The notes beneath the pieces are model-generated. The model saw only the letters and a list, made by a program, of their open reading frames with translations, was not told where the DNA came from and did not search any database. From Marisediminitalea aggregata (GTDB lineage: Bacteria; Pseudomonadota; Gammaproteobacteria; Enterobacterales; Alteromonadaceae), in assembly GCF_900129565.1 (NCBI RefSeq), contig NZ_FQWD01000005.1:438856-502855 (forward strand): a stretch of 64,000 bases of DNA. The letters are read 5' to 3'. Each line of letters begins with the position of its first letter. The stretch's first letter is position 1. This document shows, one piece after another, positions 29,525 to 38,605 of the stretch. Both the position numbers and the translations under genes were made by a program.

Positions 29525-30271
29525 ATGATAGCCAACCGCTTAAGGTACATTCTGAGTACGATCTGGCTTTTGCTGGCCGTTGCCGGGGGCGCGCAGGGTG
29601 AAACCTTGTACCTTGCTATGTCTGAAGACTGGAAGCCTTATGTGTATGTTGATGCAACAGGCAATGTGGCAGGTGAAGACTATGCGTTGTTGCAACGAAC
29701 ACTCTCTAGTCTTGGGCATGAACTTCTGGCGGTAGGCCTGCCCGAACAACGGATGGGTCGGGATATCTCCCGCGGTCATGTTGACGTTACGCTGGGCGCG
29801 GTATCGACTCCACAACGCCGCGAACAAAACCTTTTCTCTATTCCATATCGACTTGAAACCATTGTGTTTGCTTATCTGGGGTCTGAACATCCTGACTGGC
29901 ATGAACAGGATCTTGAGCAAATATTGCAGCAAGGCGCTCTGGTTGCTGTAAACAAAAGCGGCTGGTTTGGTGAATGGTTCCGGTATCATGTACGTGAGAC
30001 GTATCCGTCTCAGCTTGTCCATGCTGAAGGTACCCTTCGCAGAATGCAGTTGCTGAAGCTGGGCAGAGTGTCGGCGGTGGTAGGTGATATCGACGTCATT
30101 CAGGCTGCCGGACAGGAATTAGAGGTAACCGACTTGCACATCAGTGATGCGATCATTAATCAAACTCCGGTGCATTTTATGTTTAGTCGGCAGCGTGTGG
30201 ATGCTGACTTTATGCAACGCTTTAATACCGCACTCAAACACCAACTCGACGAGAATGTAAAACTTCAGTAA
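29525..30271 (+). CDS. Periplasmic solute-binding protein-like (SBP_bac_3 family)
   Basis: 248 residues with a signal peptide (cleavage near GGAQGET). Two-lobed type II binding-protein pattern: LYLAMSEDWKPYVYVDATGNVAGEDYALL at the N-terminus, then DVTLGAVSTPQRR and the hinge region near residue 115. No ABC permease or ATPase is adjacent, so it may be an orphan sensor or a binding protein used elsewhere, as is common in Alteromonadales. Upstream are two short inverted repeats (29406-29421 and 29452-29466, ACCTGA-CCA-TCAGGT) that could belong to its control region. Confidence 0.82.
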   Translation: MIANRLRYILSTIWLLLAVAGGAQGETLYLAMSEDWKPYVYVDATGNVAGEDYALLQRTLSSLGHELLAVGLPEQRMGRDISRGHVDVTLGAVSTPQRREQNLFSIPYRLETIVFAYLGSEHPDWHEQDLEQILQQGALVAVNKSGWFGEWFRYHVRETYPSQLVHAEGTLRRMQLLKLGRVSAVVGDIDVIQAAGQELEVTDLHISDAIINQTPVHFMFSRQRVDADFMQRFNTALKHQLDENVKLQ

Positions 30272-30335
30272 AGACCTGAATTAACGGACCTCAGCACTGC
30301 CAAACTGTTATCTGGTATTTTTGGAGTAAATCGTT

Positions 30336-31262
30336 GTGGACCGTCAACCACCCGTTAAATTAAATCATACAGTGCAGCGTCGCCGTGTCATTCGTTCTTT
30401 GCTGGGCGCAGCCCTGGCAACGCCCGTTTTAGGGCTTATTGGATGCGGAGGGTCTGGTACTACGGCCACTTCAGCCGCATCGTCTTCCTCATCTTCCTCC
30501 TCGGGTACGGGGAGTTCTGCCGGCAGCAGCGGGTCTTCTTCGTCGGGGAGCAGCACGGCGAACGGCGGTGTGACGACTACCACAGACTGGGCCACAGGCG
30601 GGACGTCATCGATCACAGAAAATTTCCCGGATGACAGCTTGTTTGAGAGCAGCAGCACCTGCTCGGTTGAGTTAACTGAAGCGCTGACCGAGGGGCCTTG
30701 TTATTTCGACAGCGAGTACCGCGACGACATATCAGAAGGGCAAACCGGTTTGCCGATGATGCTGTGTTTACAGCTGGTGGACGCAAATTGTAATCCGCTC
30801 TCTGGCTATGAAATCGAAGTTTGGCATTGCGACGTTGAAGGCATTTATTCCGGCGATACCAGCGACAGCAGTGATGCGAATGGTTTTAGCTCTGGATTTT
30901 GTACCGGAAATGACCAGGCAGCCTTAGCGGCAAAATGGTTTCGCGGCATTAAAGTCACGGACAGTGCAGGACGAGTGGATTTCGCGTCGTGTTTCCCAGG
31001 CTGGTATTCCAGCCGCGTTATTCATATTCACTTCAGGGTGAAGAACAATAATAACGACGAAGTGATTTCGCAATTTGCCTTCAGCGACGAGTTTGTGGAT
31101 GCTATCTGCACGTCACACAGCGATTACGCTGCACGCGGGGAGCCGGATACACATTTGTCTGGTGACACCGTCTTTCGCAGCAGCGACGACGATTATCTGT
31201 TCGATCTCCAGCAAAATGCCGACGGCTCGTTACTGGCGTACAAACGCATTATTATTTCGTAA
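30336..31262 (+). CDS. Tat-exported lipoprotein with intradiol dioxygenase fold
   Basis: 308 residues from a GTG start that has a TTGGAG ribosome-binding site. The N-terminus carries an Arg run (RRRVIRSLLGAAL) compatible with Tat export, then the lipobox GLIGC (Cys37). A Ser/Gly-rich linker (about 45-80) follows, then an intradiol ring-cleavage dioxygenase-like domain. Candidate iron ligands are the Tyr of EGIYSGD, the Tyr of GWYSSR and the His pair of IHIHF, matching the Tyr/Tyr/His/His site. Exported members of this group are widespread but poorly characterised. It is not next to any aromatic-degradation gene. Confidence 0.85.
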   Translation: MDRQPPVKLNHTVQRRRVIRSLLGAALATPVLGLIGCGGSGTTATSAASSSSSSSSGTGSSAGSSGSSSSGSSTANGGVTTTTDWATGGTSSITENFPDDSLFESSSTCSVELTEALTEGPCYFDSEYRDDISEGQTGLPMMLCLQLVDANCNPLSGYEIEVWHCDVEGIYSGDTSDSSDANGFSSGFCTGNDQAALAAKWFRGIKVTDSAGRVDFASCFPGWYSSRVIHIHFRVKNNNNDEVISQFAFSDEFVDAICTSHSDYAARGEPDTHLSGDTVFRSSDDDYLFDLQQNADGSLLAYKRIIIS

Positions 31263-31271
31263 TAACAAAGG

Positions 31272-32618
31272 TCAACAGCCCCAAACCACTTCCCCGTTCA
31301 GTACGGCAACTATGTGGCCGTTGTCGTGCTGCATTAGCCAGTACGCCGGGGTATCGGGCTGAAGCCAGGGTTGTGGCAGCGCTTCAGGCACACACAACAC
31401 TGGCAGTCCTGACTCATTGGTAATGTGTCCATCGTCGCCAATAAAATAAACCCATCCCTCAGCTAGTCGCTGCAGGTACAGCTCCCTGGTGAGCGAGAGC
31501 GGTTCATTCACAACGTATCCTTTCAGTGGTAACACGCGCATGCCAGCGGTATCGGGGGTGTGGAAAGCCTGTTGAACAGACATGTCGCCAATGTGCTTAA
31601 TGGTGGCCTTGCCGGATTTACGGCACACATTCACGTTTACATCCGCATTAAATGCGGTGTCGAAACAGCGTAGTTGCAACTGGCTGAATTTGATGTCAAC
31701 CAAGCCGTCCTCCACGTTATCCGGGATCCGGTAGTAGTCAGCCAGCGACTTATGCATGTACTGATTACTGAGCAAAGCCTCGAGTGCAGCTTGCAAGGCA
31801 ACTACATTCATTTTTCTGGCTGTCTGTCGGTGTGGGTCGCCCGGGTATGCGCCCGATTCAATTAATATCGTGCTGGCACCTGTTGCGGCTATATTGTCGC
31901 CAAAAGAACGCTGGGAATAGGTATCGTCATATCGTCCAATATGACGGGGTAACCAGTGTTGAATTGCGTCGGCCATACACGCGATAAGCTGTTTGGCGCG
32001 CAAACGTGCAGCGTCCACATGCTTATCGACATGAAACGCCGGTGCCAGAAATGCAATAGTCGCCGTTTCACCGGCCTCCCCGGCAGTGTAGTAAGGGTTC
32101 TGGTCGTGCAGGTTAAAGGCCACATCGGGCTTCAAGCTTTGAACCTGCTCCCATAACACTCTGCCCTCGGGTGTCTGCAGTGCCTTAGCGTCGCGGTTAA
32201 TGTCGATACCCTGAGCGTTCACTCTGGTTCGATTCTCTGCCCCATCCGGGTTTAGCATAGGAATGACATGCAGTGTTACCAGTGATTGCCAGTTCGTGTC
32301 GAGGGAAGGTAATTTCTGGGTTAATAAGATGTGCAGCCAATCCAGCACCGCTGCCGTCGCGGTAGGCTCGTCGCCATGCATTTGTGTCCACGCCAGTAGA
32401 ATGAGCGGCCCACGCCCCACCGTTAAGCGCGTTATGGGCGTGCCGGAGCAGGCGTGCCCGACAACCGAAGAGGTTATCGCGTCGTGTTGGGCTAACTGTT
32501 CAACCACCTGACTGATGTCTGAAAAGCGCAGGTGAGCACGATTCAAATTGTCCGTATGGTGTTTATCCCACAAAGAGGCAATGGCATTCGCTGGTACATG
32601 GGGATGGGCAGTGTGCAT
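31272..32618 (-). CDS. M14-family zinc carboxypeptidase
   Basis: 448 residues, no clear signal peptide. The M14 zinc motif HxxE is in QMHGDEPTAT (about residues 74-83). The Asn-Arg-containing stretch ENRTRVNAQGIDINRDA follows near residue 140, and the NLHDQNPYYTAGE region near 175 holds the third zinc ligand. Enzymes of this family include MpaA, which cleaves the gamma-D-Glu-meso-DAP bond of murein peptides, and gamma-D-Glu carboxypeptidases. The island context supports that role, but this protein is longer than MpaA (~240 residues) and its specificity is not shown. It is divergent from murR with a 170-base shared region that contains the 13-bp motif. Confidence 0.85.
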   Translation of the reverse strand: MHTAHPHVPANAIASLWDKHHTDNLNRAHLRFSDISQVVEQLAQHDAITSSVVGHACSGTPITRLTVGRGPLILLAWTQMHGDEPTATAAVLDWLHILLTQKLPSLDTNWQSLVTLHVIPMLNPDGAENRTRVNAQGIDINRDAKALQTPEGRVLWEQVQSLKPDVAFNLHDQNPYYTAGEAGETATIAFLAPAFHVDKHVDAARLRAKQLIACMADAIQHWLPRHIGRYDDTYSQRSFGDNIAATGASTILIESGAYPGDPHRQTARKMNVVALQAALEALLSNQYMHKSLADYYRIPDNVEDGLVDIKFSQLQLRCFDTAFNADVNVNVCRKSGKATIKHIGDMSVQQAFHTPDTAGMRVLPLKGYVVNEPLSLTRELYLQRLAEGWVYFIGDDGHITNESGLPVLCVPEALPQPWLQPDTPAYWLMQHDNGHIVAVLNGEVVWGC

Positions 32619-32635
32619 AATTTACGGTAACCTGT

Positions 32636-32648
32636 TTGGAATAATTTA
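32636..32648. promoter_or_regulatory. Shared 13-bp motif in the M14 peptidase-murR divergent region
   Basis: Exact second copy of TTGGAATAATTTA. Just downstream are two further inverted repeats: TAAAGGC/GCCTTTA (32647-32673) and TGAAT-AAAAA-ATTCA (32714-32728). RpiR-family operators are often A+T-rich dyads, so either could be a MurR site. Confidence 0.4.
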
Positions 32649-32788
32649 AAGGCGTGTTGCTCGCTAGCCTTTATTTAAAGAGATTTTGATATTCGTATCA
32701 ACTAGTTTATATTTGAATAAAAAATTCATTAAGCAAGGTTGAAGTTGTCGCCACGGCGGTGTAACCGGTGAGTAGGAAGTAATCAGTC

Positions 32789-33655
32789 ATGTCTGCCTTT
32801 GTTAAAATCAAAGCCATTAAACATTCGCTGTCTGCGAGTGAATCAAAATTAGCGACGTTTACGCTGGATTCACCCAATGCTGTGCGTGATCTGTCGTCAC
32901 AGGAATTGGCGAATGTGGTAGGAGTCAGTCAGTCCAGTGTGGTTAAATTTGCCCAGAAATTGGGATACAAAGGATACCCTGCGTTTAAACTGGCAGTCAT
33001 CGATGCCCTCAATCGCGAAACACCGAATACCCAGTTGCATGGCAAAATAACGCTGAATGACGGGTTTGAACAGATGGCCGACAAGCTGCTCAGCAGTAAA
33101 ATCAGCGTATTAAATGAAACCCGAAATCTGAACGAAATCGTCGAATTCGAAAAAGCCGTAGAGATCATCAAAAACGCCAAGCGTATTCTTATTTGTGGTG
33201 TTGGGGGGTCTGCCCTGGTGAGCAAAGACTTTTCATTTAAATTGCAGAAGCTGGGGATGGTGGCGATTGCGGAGGCCGATGGCCATATTCAGTTGGCTGT
33301 GGCAGCAACGTTTGGTGAAGCCGATGTGGTGATTGCCATTTCTGAGTCAGGTTCCACCCGTGAAATCGTTAACGTTGTGCAACAGGCTAAAGACAATCAC
33401 GCCAAGGTAATATCGATTACCAAATACGGCAACACGCCGGTCTCTGAACCTGCTGACGTCAAATTGTACTCGGTGGCGGAGGAAGCTTCGGCCCGGTTGT
33501 CGTCTATTCTGGCGCGAACTGCACAGGAGCTAATTATTGATATGCTCTTTATCGCGCTGACACAGGCCTCTCGTCCCGGCCGTAAATTACTCGAACGAAC
33601 GAATGAAGTGGTATCCCAGTTTCGCCAGGGTAATCCGTCTGTTTCCGGAAGTTAG
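32789..33655 (+). CDS. murR: MurR/RpiR-family transcriptional regulator
   Basis: 288 residues. N-terminal RpiR helix-turn-helix (about 1-75, LANVVGVSQSSVVKFAQKLGYKGYPAFKL) and a C-terminal sugar-phosphate-binding SIS domain (about 125-265, ILICGVGGSALVSKDFSFKLQKLG and ISESGSTREIV). RpiR regulators sense phosphosugars. In E. coli and Bacillus MurR answers to MurNAc-6-phosphate and controls murQ. Its place in the middle of the murein-salvage island makes that ligand likely. Its stop overlaps by four bases the end of the convergent gene at 33652. Confidence 0.88.
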   Translation: MSAFVKIKAIKHSLSASESKLATFTLDSPNAVRDLSSQELANVVGVSQSSVVKFAQKLGYKGYPAFKLAVIDALNRETPNTQLHGKITLNDGFEQMADKLLSSKISVLNETRNLNEIVEFEKAVEIIKNAKRILICGVGGSALVSKDFSFKLQKLGMVAIAEADGHIQLAVAATFGEADVVIAISESGSTREIVNVVQQAKDNHAKVISITKYGNTPVSEPADVKLYSVAEEASARLSSILARTAQELIIDMLFIALTQASRPGRKLLERTNEVVSQFRQGNPSVSGS

Positions 33656-34614
33656 TTTTCGTCTGTAACAAGCGTGCCATGACTGCGTATAAGGTGAAGC
33701 CAGGTCTCAGCCTGAGCATATCCCCGAGTCAGCTCAGCGTCGCTCAATGTTTGCTGTAGTCGTTGCTGCAGCCAGTTGTAGCGATTGTATAACTCATTAT
33801 CGTCGGTGAGTGTCAGAATGACCTGATTAAGCGCAAAGGCGTTTACATAGCCGCCGCTGCCTGTTTGTTGTGCATGGTGAAGGCCGGCCAGCCTCTTCAT
33901 GGCCGGAAAACTCCCCTGAGCAACGGCCTGTTCAAGGAAAGCGCGTTGTCGGGCAACAAACGCATCGCGCTTCTCAATAAAGTCGTCTCTGGGCAAAGAG
34001 GTAAACCCTTGCGAATCCATATACCTGTCGACGGTAAGCCTGCTTATCGCATGCTGAGCAAACACATGCCCTTTGTCAGCCGCCTCGTCCAGATAGTCAT
34101 AGTAACCCTTATTCACCTGATGATGTGTGCCTTCGCAGTAGGCGTAGCGATGTTCTATACGGGCTGTAGCCGCTGACACGTCACTAAATGATGACGCTTG
34201 TTGTAATGCCTCATCGAGCTGCTTCGGTGTGCTGGGCGCGTAGTAACAAAACTGCAGATTCATTCCCAGCACGTATAAGGCGTTAATGTCACCTTCGGAT
34301 GCGGCAGTAAAGAGTGCCGTAACATGAGAGCTGAAATTATCTGAAAACTGCCAGACAGGCGCAGTGAGTAAGACAAATGAGCCGCCCCCTTCCACGGCAT
34401 TATGTTGCGGCTGTTCATAGTCGCCAGCTGTGGTGTTGTTTTCTGTGGGTGCACCTGACTTTGCCTCTGGTGTAATTGGCTGCGAATCTTGCTGCACAGT
34501 TGGTGCGTGTTTTGCCGAAAAATAAGGGCTGGTTGCAAACAAATGCCACAGCCAGGCGCTCGCCAGTAACAACGAACATAAACCGGCAATTAACAGGCGG
34601 GTAGATTTGCTCAT
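33652..34614 (-). CDS. Membrane-anchored protein with Sel1/TPR-like helices, unknown
   Basis: 320 residues. One N-terminal transmembrane segment (about residues 7-26) is followed by a low-complexity linker and a helical repeat region. That region has Sel1-like units (AASEGDINALYVLGMNL near 105; EAADKGHVFAQHAISRL near 175; EQAVAQGSFPAMKRLAGLHH near 230). It is the last gene of the symporter-murQ-namZ operon (20-base gap after namZ). Sel1 repeats usually mediate protein contacts; the role here is unknown. The domain should face the periplasm. Confidence 0.7.
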   Translation of the reverse strand: MSKSTRLLIAGLCSLLLASAWLWHLFATSPYFSAKHAPTVQQDSQPITPEAKSGAPTENNTTAGDYEQPQHNAVEGGGSFVLLTAPVWQFSDNFSSHVTALFTAASEGDINALYVLGMNLQFCYYAPSTPKQLDEALQQASSFSDVSAATARIEHRYAYCEGTHHQVNKGYYDYLDEAADKGHVFAQHAISRLTVDRYMDSQGFTSLPRDDFIEKRDAFVARQRAFLEQAVAQGSFPAMKRLAGLHHAQQTGSGGYVNAFALNQVILTLTDDNELYNRYNWLQQRLQQTLSDAELTRGYAQAETWLHLIRSHGTLVTDEN

Positions 34615-34634
34615 AGAGTCTATGACAAAAAGCG

Positions 34635-35798
34635 TTAGGTAAGGGGGTACAGCAAGTAAGGCTGCCGGCGTTGTTGATACTCGGCTAATGCAGGCTGCCA
34701 GCCAGCGCGGATGGCTTGCAGGGAATCGCCTTTGCTTAACTGTTTTCTCAGTGAATCGGTACCGCTTAGTAAATCGAAAAATCGCGCGCGGTCGATCAGT
34801 GGTGTATCGCTTTCTTTAAAAGCCTGAATCGCGGTAAGTAACAGCGAAATATCAAAGCCTTCCATAGTACTGCCCGTTAAGTCCAGACCTTGTAACTGCA
34901 TGTCCTGGTGCTTGGGATTTGGGGCGCTTTCGGGCATGGATACTGGCGTAAAGGCAAATTCCCCGAGTGCGACATCCGGATGTCCTATAACCTGGAACGG
35001 CCAGGGAGTGCCACGCCCTACGCTGATCTCGGTGGCTTCAAACAAGCATAAAGAGGGATATAGCCGGATTGCCTGCTCGTTGGGTAAATTCGGGCTGGGG
35101 GGAACGGGCAATACGTAGCGGTCGGTTTTGCGGTAATCAAAGACAGGCACTATGGTTAACGACAAGGCCTGTGCGCTGTTTATCCACTGTTCGCCACGGA
35201 TCATCAGTGCCAGTTCTCCTACCGTCATGCCGTGTAACAGCGGGATAGGGTGCATGCCCACAAAAGACTGAAATGCTAAATCCAGTACGGGGCCGTCAAC
35301 AAAGCGCCCGTTCGGGTTTGGTCTGTCTAGTACCAATACGGCAATACCCTGTTCAGCGGCTGCTTCCATTACATAGTGTAAGGTGCTGATGTAGGTATAA
35401 AAACGGGCGCCGACATCCTGAATATCAAAAACCAGTATATCAATGCCGGCCAACATCGCTGGTGTTGGCTTCTTGGTTTTGCCGTACAAAGAACGTATAG
35501 GCAGGCCAGTTTTGGCATCGCTCCCGTCGCTAATGGTTTCACCTGCCCCCGCGTTGCCGCGAAAGCCATGCTCCGGCGCGAATACCGATGTAATGGTTAT
35601 ATGCTGTGAGAGCAAAAAATCTACCAGGTGCTGGTCTCTGACCCGGCTGGTTTGATTGACCACCAGACCAACCTGCTTGCCTTGTAATAGTGGCAGATAG
35701 GCTGCAGGTTGCTCTGCGCCGACGATGATAGCCTGAGAACTAAAACTAACCAGTACAGTCAGTAGTGTGACGACAATTAACTGCACTCGTCCTTTCAT
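34635..35798 (-). CDS. namZ: Exo-beta-N-acetylmuramidase NamZ (DUF1343)
   Basis: 387 residues with a signal peptide (cleavage near SSQAII) and a strong GAGGGAAG ribosome-binding site. The DUF1343 signature is clear: VGLVVNQTSRV, APEHGFRG (Glu76-His77), SLYGKTKKPT, FDIQDVGARFYTYISTL and DRPNPNG. The Bacillus homologue (YbbC/NamZ) is an exo-muramidase that removes MurNAc from the non-reducing end of wall fragments, working with NagZ and AmiE. It lies 23 bases after murQ on the same strand, linking release of MurNAc to its breakdown. It should act in the periplasm. Confidence 0.93.
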   Translation of the reverse strand: MKGRVQLIVVTLLTVLVSFSSQAIIVGAEQPAAYLPLLQGKQVGLVVNQTSRVRDQHLVDFLLSQHITITSVFAPEHGFRGNAGAGETISDGSDAKTGLPIRSLYGKTKKPTPAMLAGIDILVFDIQDVGARFYTYISTLHYVMEAAAEQGIAVLVLDRPNPNGRFVDGPVLDLAFQSFVGMHPIPLLHGMTVGELALMIRGEQWINSAQALSLTIVPVFDYRKTDRYVLPVPPSPNLPNEQAIRLYPSLCLFEATEISVGRGTPWPFQVIGHPDVALGEFAFTPVSMPESAPNPKHQDMQLQGLDLTGSTMEGFDISLLLTAIQAFKESDTPLIDRARFFDLLSGTDSLRKQLSKGDSLQAIRAGWQPALAEYQQRRQPYLLYPLT

Positions 35799-35821
35799 GC
35801 TTCCCTCATGGTCTGTAAAAA

Positions 35822-36757
35822 CTAGCTCTGAGCCTGAACCGCTTGACGTAAGAAACCGTTATTTTCCGTCAATATCGCTTCTGCTCGCTTTGCGTCCAGA
35901 CCTGTCAGGATCATTAAAATTGCTAATTTGGCGTGATTATTCGCGGCTGTCAGTGCTTCGCTGGCTTCCTGTTCAGCGCAATCCGTGGCTTGCATCACTA
36001 TGCGAATGGCACGCGCTTTTAATTTCTGATTGGTCGCATTTACATCGACCATCAGGTTCTCATAGGTTTTGCCCAAGCGAATCATACTGGCCGTGCTGAG
36101 CATATTCAGCACCAGCTTTTGTGCTGTTCCTGATTTCATTCGCGTTGAACCGGTAATGCACTCCGGGCCGACGACGGGGCAGATGCCTATTTGCGCGCAG
36201 TCCATCATGGGTGAGCCGGGGTTACAGGTAACGGTAACTGAGACGGCCCCTAATTCATTGGCATATTCGAGCGCGGCAATGGCATAAGGCGTTCGGCCGC
36301 TGGCAGACAGTGCCACGAGCACATCGTTATGGTTAAATTGAATGGCCTTCAGGTCGGCCACACCCTGAGCGCTATCGTCCTCAGCACCCTCTATGGCATT
36401 CTTAATTGCACCGTCGCCACCTGCAATAATGCCAATCACAACTGATTCGGAAACGCTGAACGTTGGTCTGCATTCTACTGCGTCTAAAATACCGAGACGG
36501 CCACTGGTCCCCGCGCCCAAATAAATCAAGCGTCCGCCTTCCTGTAGACGAGGCACAATGGCATCAACCGCTTTGGCAATATGGGGGATGGTTTTGCGGA
36601 CAGCGTCTGCTACGCCTGCATCTTCCTGATTGATCTTTTCCAGAATGGATATTGTGGGCAACAGGTCAATATCCATTGTTGTCGGATTGCGACCTTCAGA
36701 GACAATCTTATTGAGTTGTTCCAGTAGGGTTGCTGAATTGTTTTTAGTCATGAGCAT
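35822..36757 (-). CDS. murQ: N-acetylmuramic acid 6-phosphate etherase MurQ
   Basis: 311 residues. It removes D-lactate from MurNAc-6-phosphate to give GlcNAc-6-phosphate in the cytoplasm. SIS domain with the [22 protein letters not shown] stretch near residue 75, and [20 protein letters not shown] near residue 190. The start may be the ATG at 36757 or 36751; neither has a good ribosome-binding site. It lies between the symporter (51 bases upstream) and namZ. It needs a kinase, because no MurP phosphotransferase is present; the BadF-type kinase at 40487 is the obvious candidate. Confidence 0.95.
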   Translation of the reverse strand: MLMTKNNSATLLEQLNKIVSEGRNPTTMDIDLLPTISILEKINQEDAGVADAVRKTIPHIAKAVDAIVPRLQEGGRLIYLGAGTSGRLGILDAVECRPTFSVSESVVIGIIAGGDGAIKNAIEGAEDDSAQGVADLKAIQFNHNDVLVALSASGRTPYAIAALEYANELGAVSVTVTCNPGSPMMDCAQIGICPVVGPECITGSTRMKSGTAQKLVLNMLSTASMIRLGKTYENLMVDVNATNQKLKARAIRIVMQATDCAEQEASEALTAANNHAKLAILMILTGLDAKRAEAILTENNGFLRQAVQAQS

Positions 36758-36808
36758 AATTTTTAACGCTTGCTTGCGCCTGTCCGAAACAAAAAATACC
36801 GTTCGTAC

Positions 36809-38389
36809 TTAACATTGTACGCTGGCCTCCTGCCAGGTTTTACCGGACGTCTGCTGTCCGACGGCACACACTGCACCGGCAATCAGTGTGCCAATAACGA
36901 GTTGCCACGTGAATCCCAGTGAAAACTGTAAAGATTCAGGCAAATACCATTCCATTATATAAGGTTGTAGCAGCAGTGGGATGATAAAACCAACAATCAG
37001 TGCTGCCAGTACCGAGGCCGGGCTTCCCCGTTGGGTAAATAGCGTGACGAAGTACACGCCAAGTAGTCCGCTGTATGAGAAAACCATTACGCCTAGCGCA
37101 AACTGCAGCAGGGGCGTATCTGAATACTGTTGCCAGTAATAGCACAAACAAGCCATGAGCGCTAATGCCAGCGCAACAAAGGCCATTGCGATGCGGCCTG
37201 CGCTAACAAAGTGCTCTTCTGCACAAGATGCGTGCCGTTTCAATTTCCACGGCCGGTATAAATCCTGAATCAATACGCTGGACATCGAATTCAGACCAGA
37301 ATTCAATGTAGACAGCGCAGCAGCCAGAATACCTATAGTGACTAACCCCTTGAGACCTGCGGGTAAATCGGTCAGAACATAATACATGAATATGGTAACC
37401 GGCTCGCCGGCAAACTCAGGTACAGGCGCACCACTGCTCATGCTCATGATATCCGGCCGCTGATAGTAAACGTACAGCAGCAAACCAATGATGATAAATA
37501 ATAGCATCACGGGTATCACCATCACGACCGAGAGCAGCATGGCTTTCGCACCTTCTTGTGCATTCTTGCAGGTTAATACGCGTTGCGTCATGTCCTGGTC
37601 CAGGCCAAAGGCCGCTATATTCAGCAGTACGAAACCGGTAAATACCGACAGCAGGGTAAAGACACCGCTTGGGCTAAAGTCAGTACGAGCGTCGAATAGT
37701 AAAAGCTTTGATGGGCCATCTGCAGGAGATTGCAGCGCCTGAATCACCGTGTTGAAATCGGCAGGAATGGCTAACCAAAGCGCGATAATCACGGCAACAG
37801 CCGCACTGACATAAGTGATCGCTTGCATTACATCACTGTAAATTACGGTGCGAATCCCGCCGTAGACGCTATATACTAAGCCTATGATGCTGATGAGCAA
37901 TGTGGCAGATATCACACTCGATGCGTCGATATTGCCAAACAGGATCATGGCAACCGCCAGGGCTGCCATATACAACCGGGCGCCACTGGCAAACACGCGG
38001 CCGAATAAATACATGAGTCCGGCCTGCTGTTTGGCTGATTCACCAAAGCGATTTTCGAGCAGTTCGTAAACGGTATAGACGTTTAGCGCGTAAAAACGGG
38101 GAATAAGAAACCGGGCAACAAAAAACGCGGCAATGAAAGCGCCCAGGTTGGTGGCCAGATAGGTCAGATTTCCCCGGTATCCCTGGTCGGGCCCACCTAA
38201 AAAGGTTGCCGCCGACTGGGATGTTGCCAGCACCGATATGGCTACCATCCAGATGGGCATGGCGTTGCCACCCAGAAAATAATCGCTCGTTGTGGCGGCT
38301 TTTCGATTAAAATACCAGCCGCTTACTGCGAGCAATAAGCCGTAGAGGGCAAAGAGCAATAAATCGATGCTGGTATATTGGGTTAGCAT
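36809..38389 (-). CDS. Sodium:solute symporter, probable MurNAc transporter
   Basis: 526 residues from the ATG at 38389; the frame extends to a TTG at 38434, but the shorter start begins with the usual first helix. About 13-14 transmembrane helices with sodium-symporter family patterns: SDYFLGGNAMPIWMVAISVLATSQSAATF near residue 35-60, YSVYGGIRTVIYSDVMQ, and GLDQDMTQRVLTCKN. It heads an operon with murQ and namZ. In Tannerella a transporter of this type (MurT) brings in MurNAc beside a kinase and MurQ, so unphosphorylated MurNAc is the likely cargo here. Substrate assignment is by context. Confidence 0.87.
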   Translation of the reverse strand: MLTQYTSIDLLLFALYGLLLAVSGWYFNRKAATTSDYFLGGNAMPIWMVAISVLATSQSAATFLGGPDQGYRGNLTYLATNLGAFIAAFFVARFLIPRFYALNVYTVYELLENRFGESAKQQAGLMYLFGRVFASGARLYMAALAVAMILFGNIDASSVISATLLISIIGLVYSVYGGIRTVIYSDVMQAITYVSAAVAVIIALWLAIPADFNTVIQALQSPADGPSKLLLFDARTDFSPSGVFTLLSVFTGFVLLNIAAFGLDQDMTQRVLTCKNAQEGAKAMLLSVVMVIPVMLLFIIIGLLLYVYYQRPDIMSMSSGAPVPEFAGEPVTIFMYYVLTDLPAGLKGLVTIGILAAALSTLNSGLNSMSSVLIQDLYRPWKLKRHASCAEEHFVSAGRIAMAFVALALALMACLCYYWQQYSDTPLLQFALGVMVFSYSGLLGVYFVTLFTQRGSPASVLAALIVGFIIPLLLQPYIMEWYLPESLQFSLGFTWQLVIGTLIAGAVCAVGQQTSGKTWQEASVQC

Positions 38390-38468
38390 GTAATCACTTT
38401 GTGGCCATGGGCAAGCTAAGTTAGGATGCAGCAAACCGCGTTTTCTGCACCGGTGTTAATCCTTCAGC

Positions 38469-38523
38469 GGGAAATATTTCATGTGTATATTTCCCAGAAT
38501 ATAAGTCTAGAATATATTATTCT
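38469..38523. promoter_or_regulatory. Two inverted repeats in the symporter-alr divergent region
   Basis: GGGAAATAT (38469-38477) and ATATTTCCC (38487-38495) form a perfect 9-bp dyad with a nine-base spacer. AGAATA-TAT-TATTCT (38509-38523) is a second dyad 13 bases further on. Both lie in the 216-base A+T-rich region between two divergent operons of the same pathway, a natural position for MurR operators. Confidence 0.5.
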
Positions 38524-38605
38524 GCGAACATTTCAAATTAAGAATTTATTAATTAATTCAGTCAGTGTATTGTAGGATTTGTGTTCATTACTGAGAGCGA
38601 CGTCG

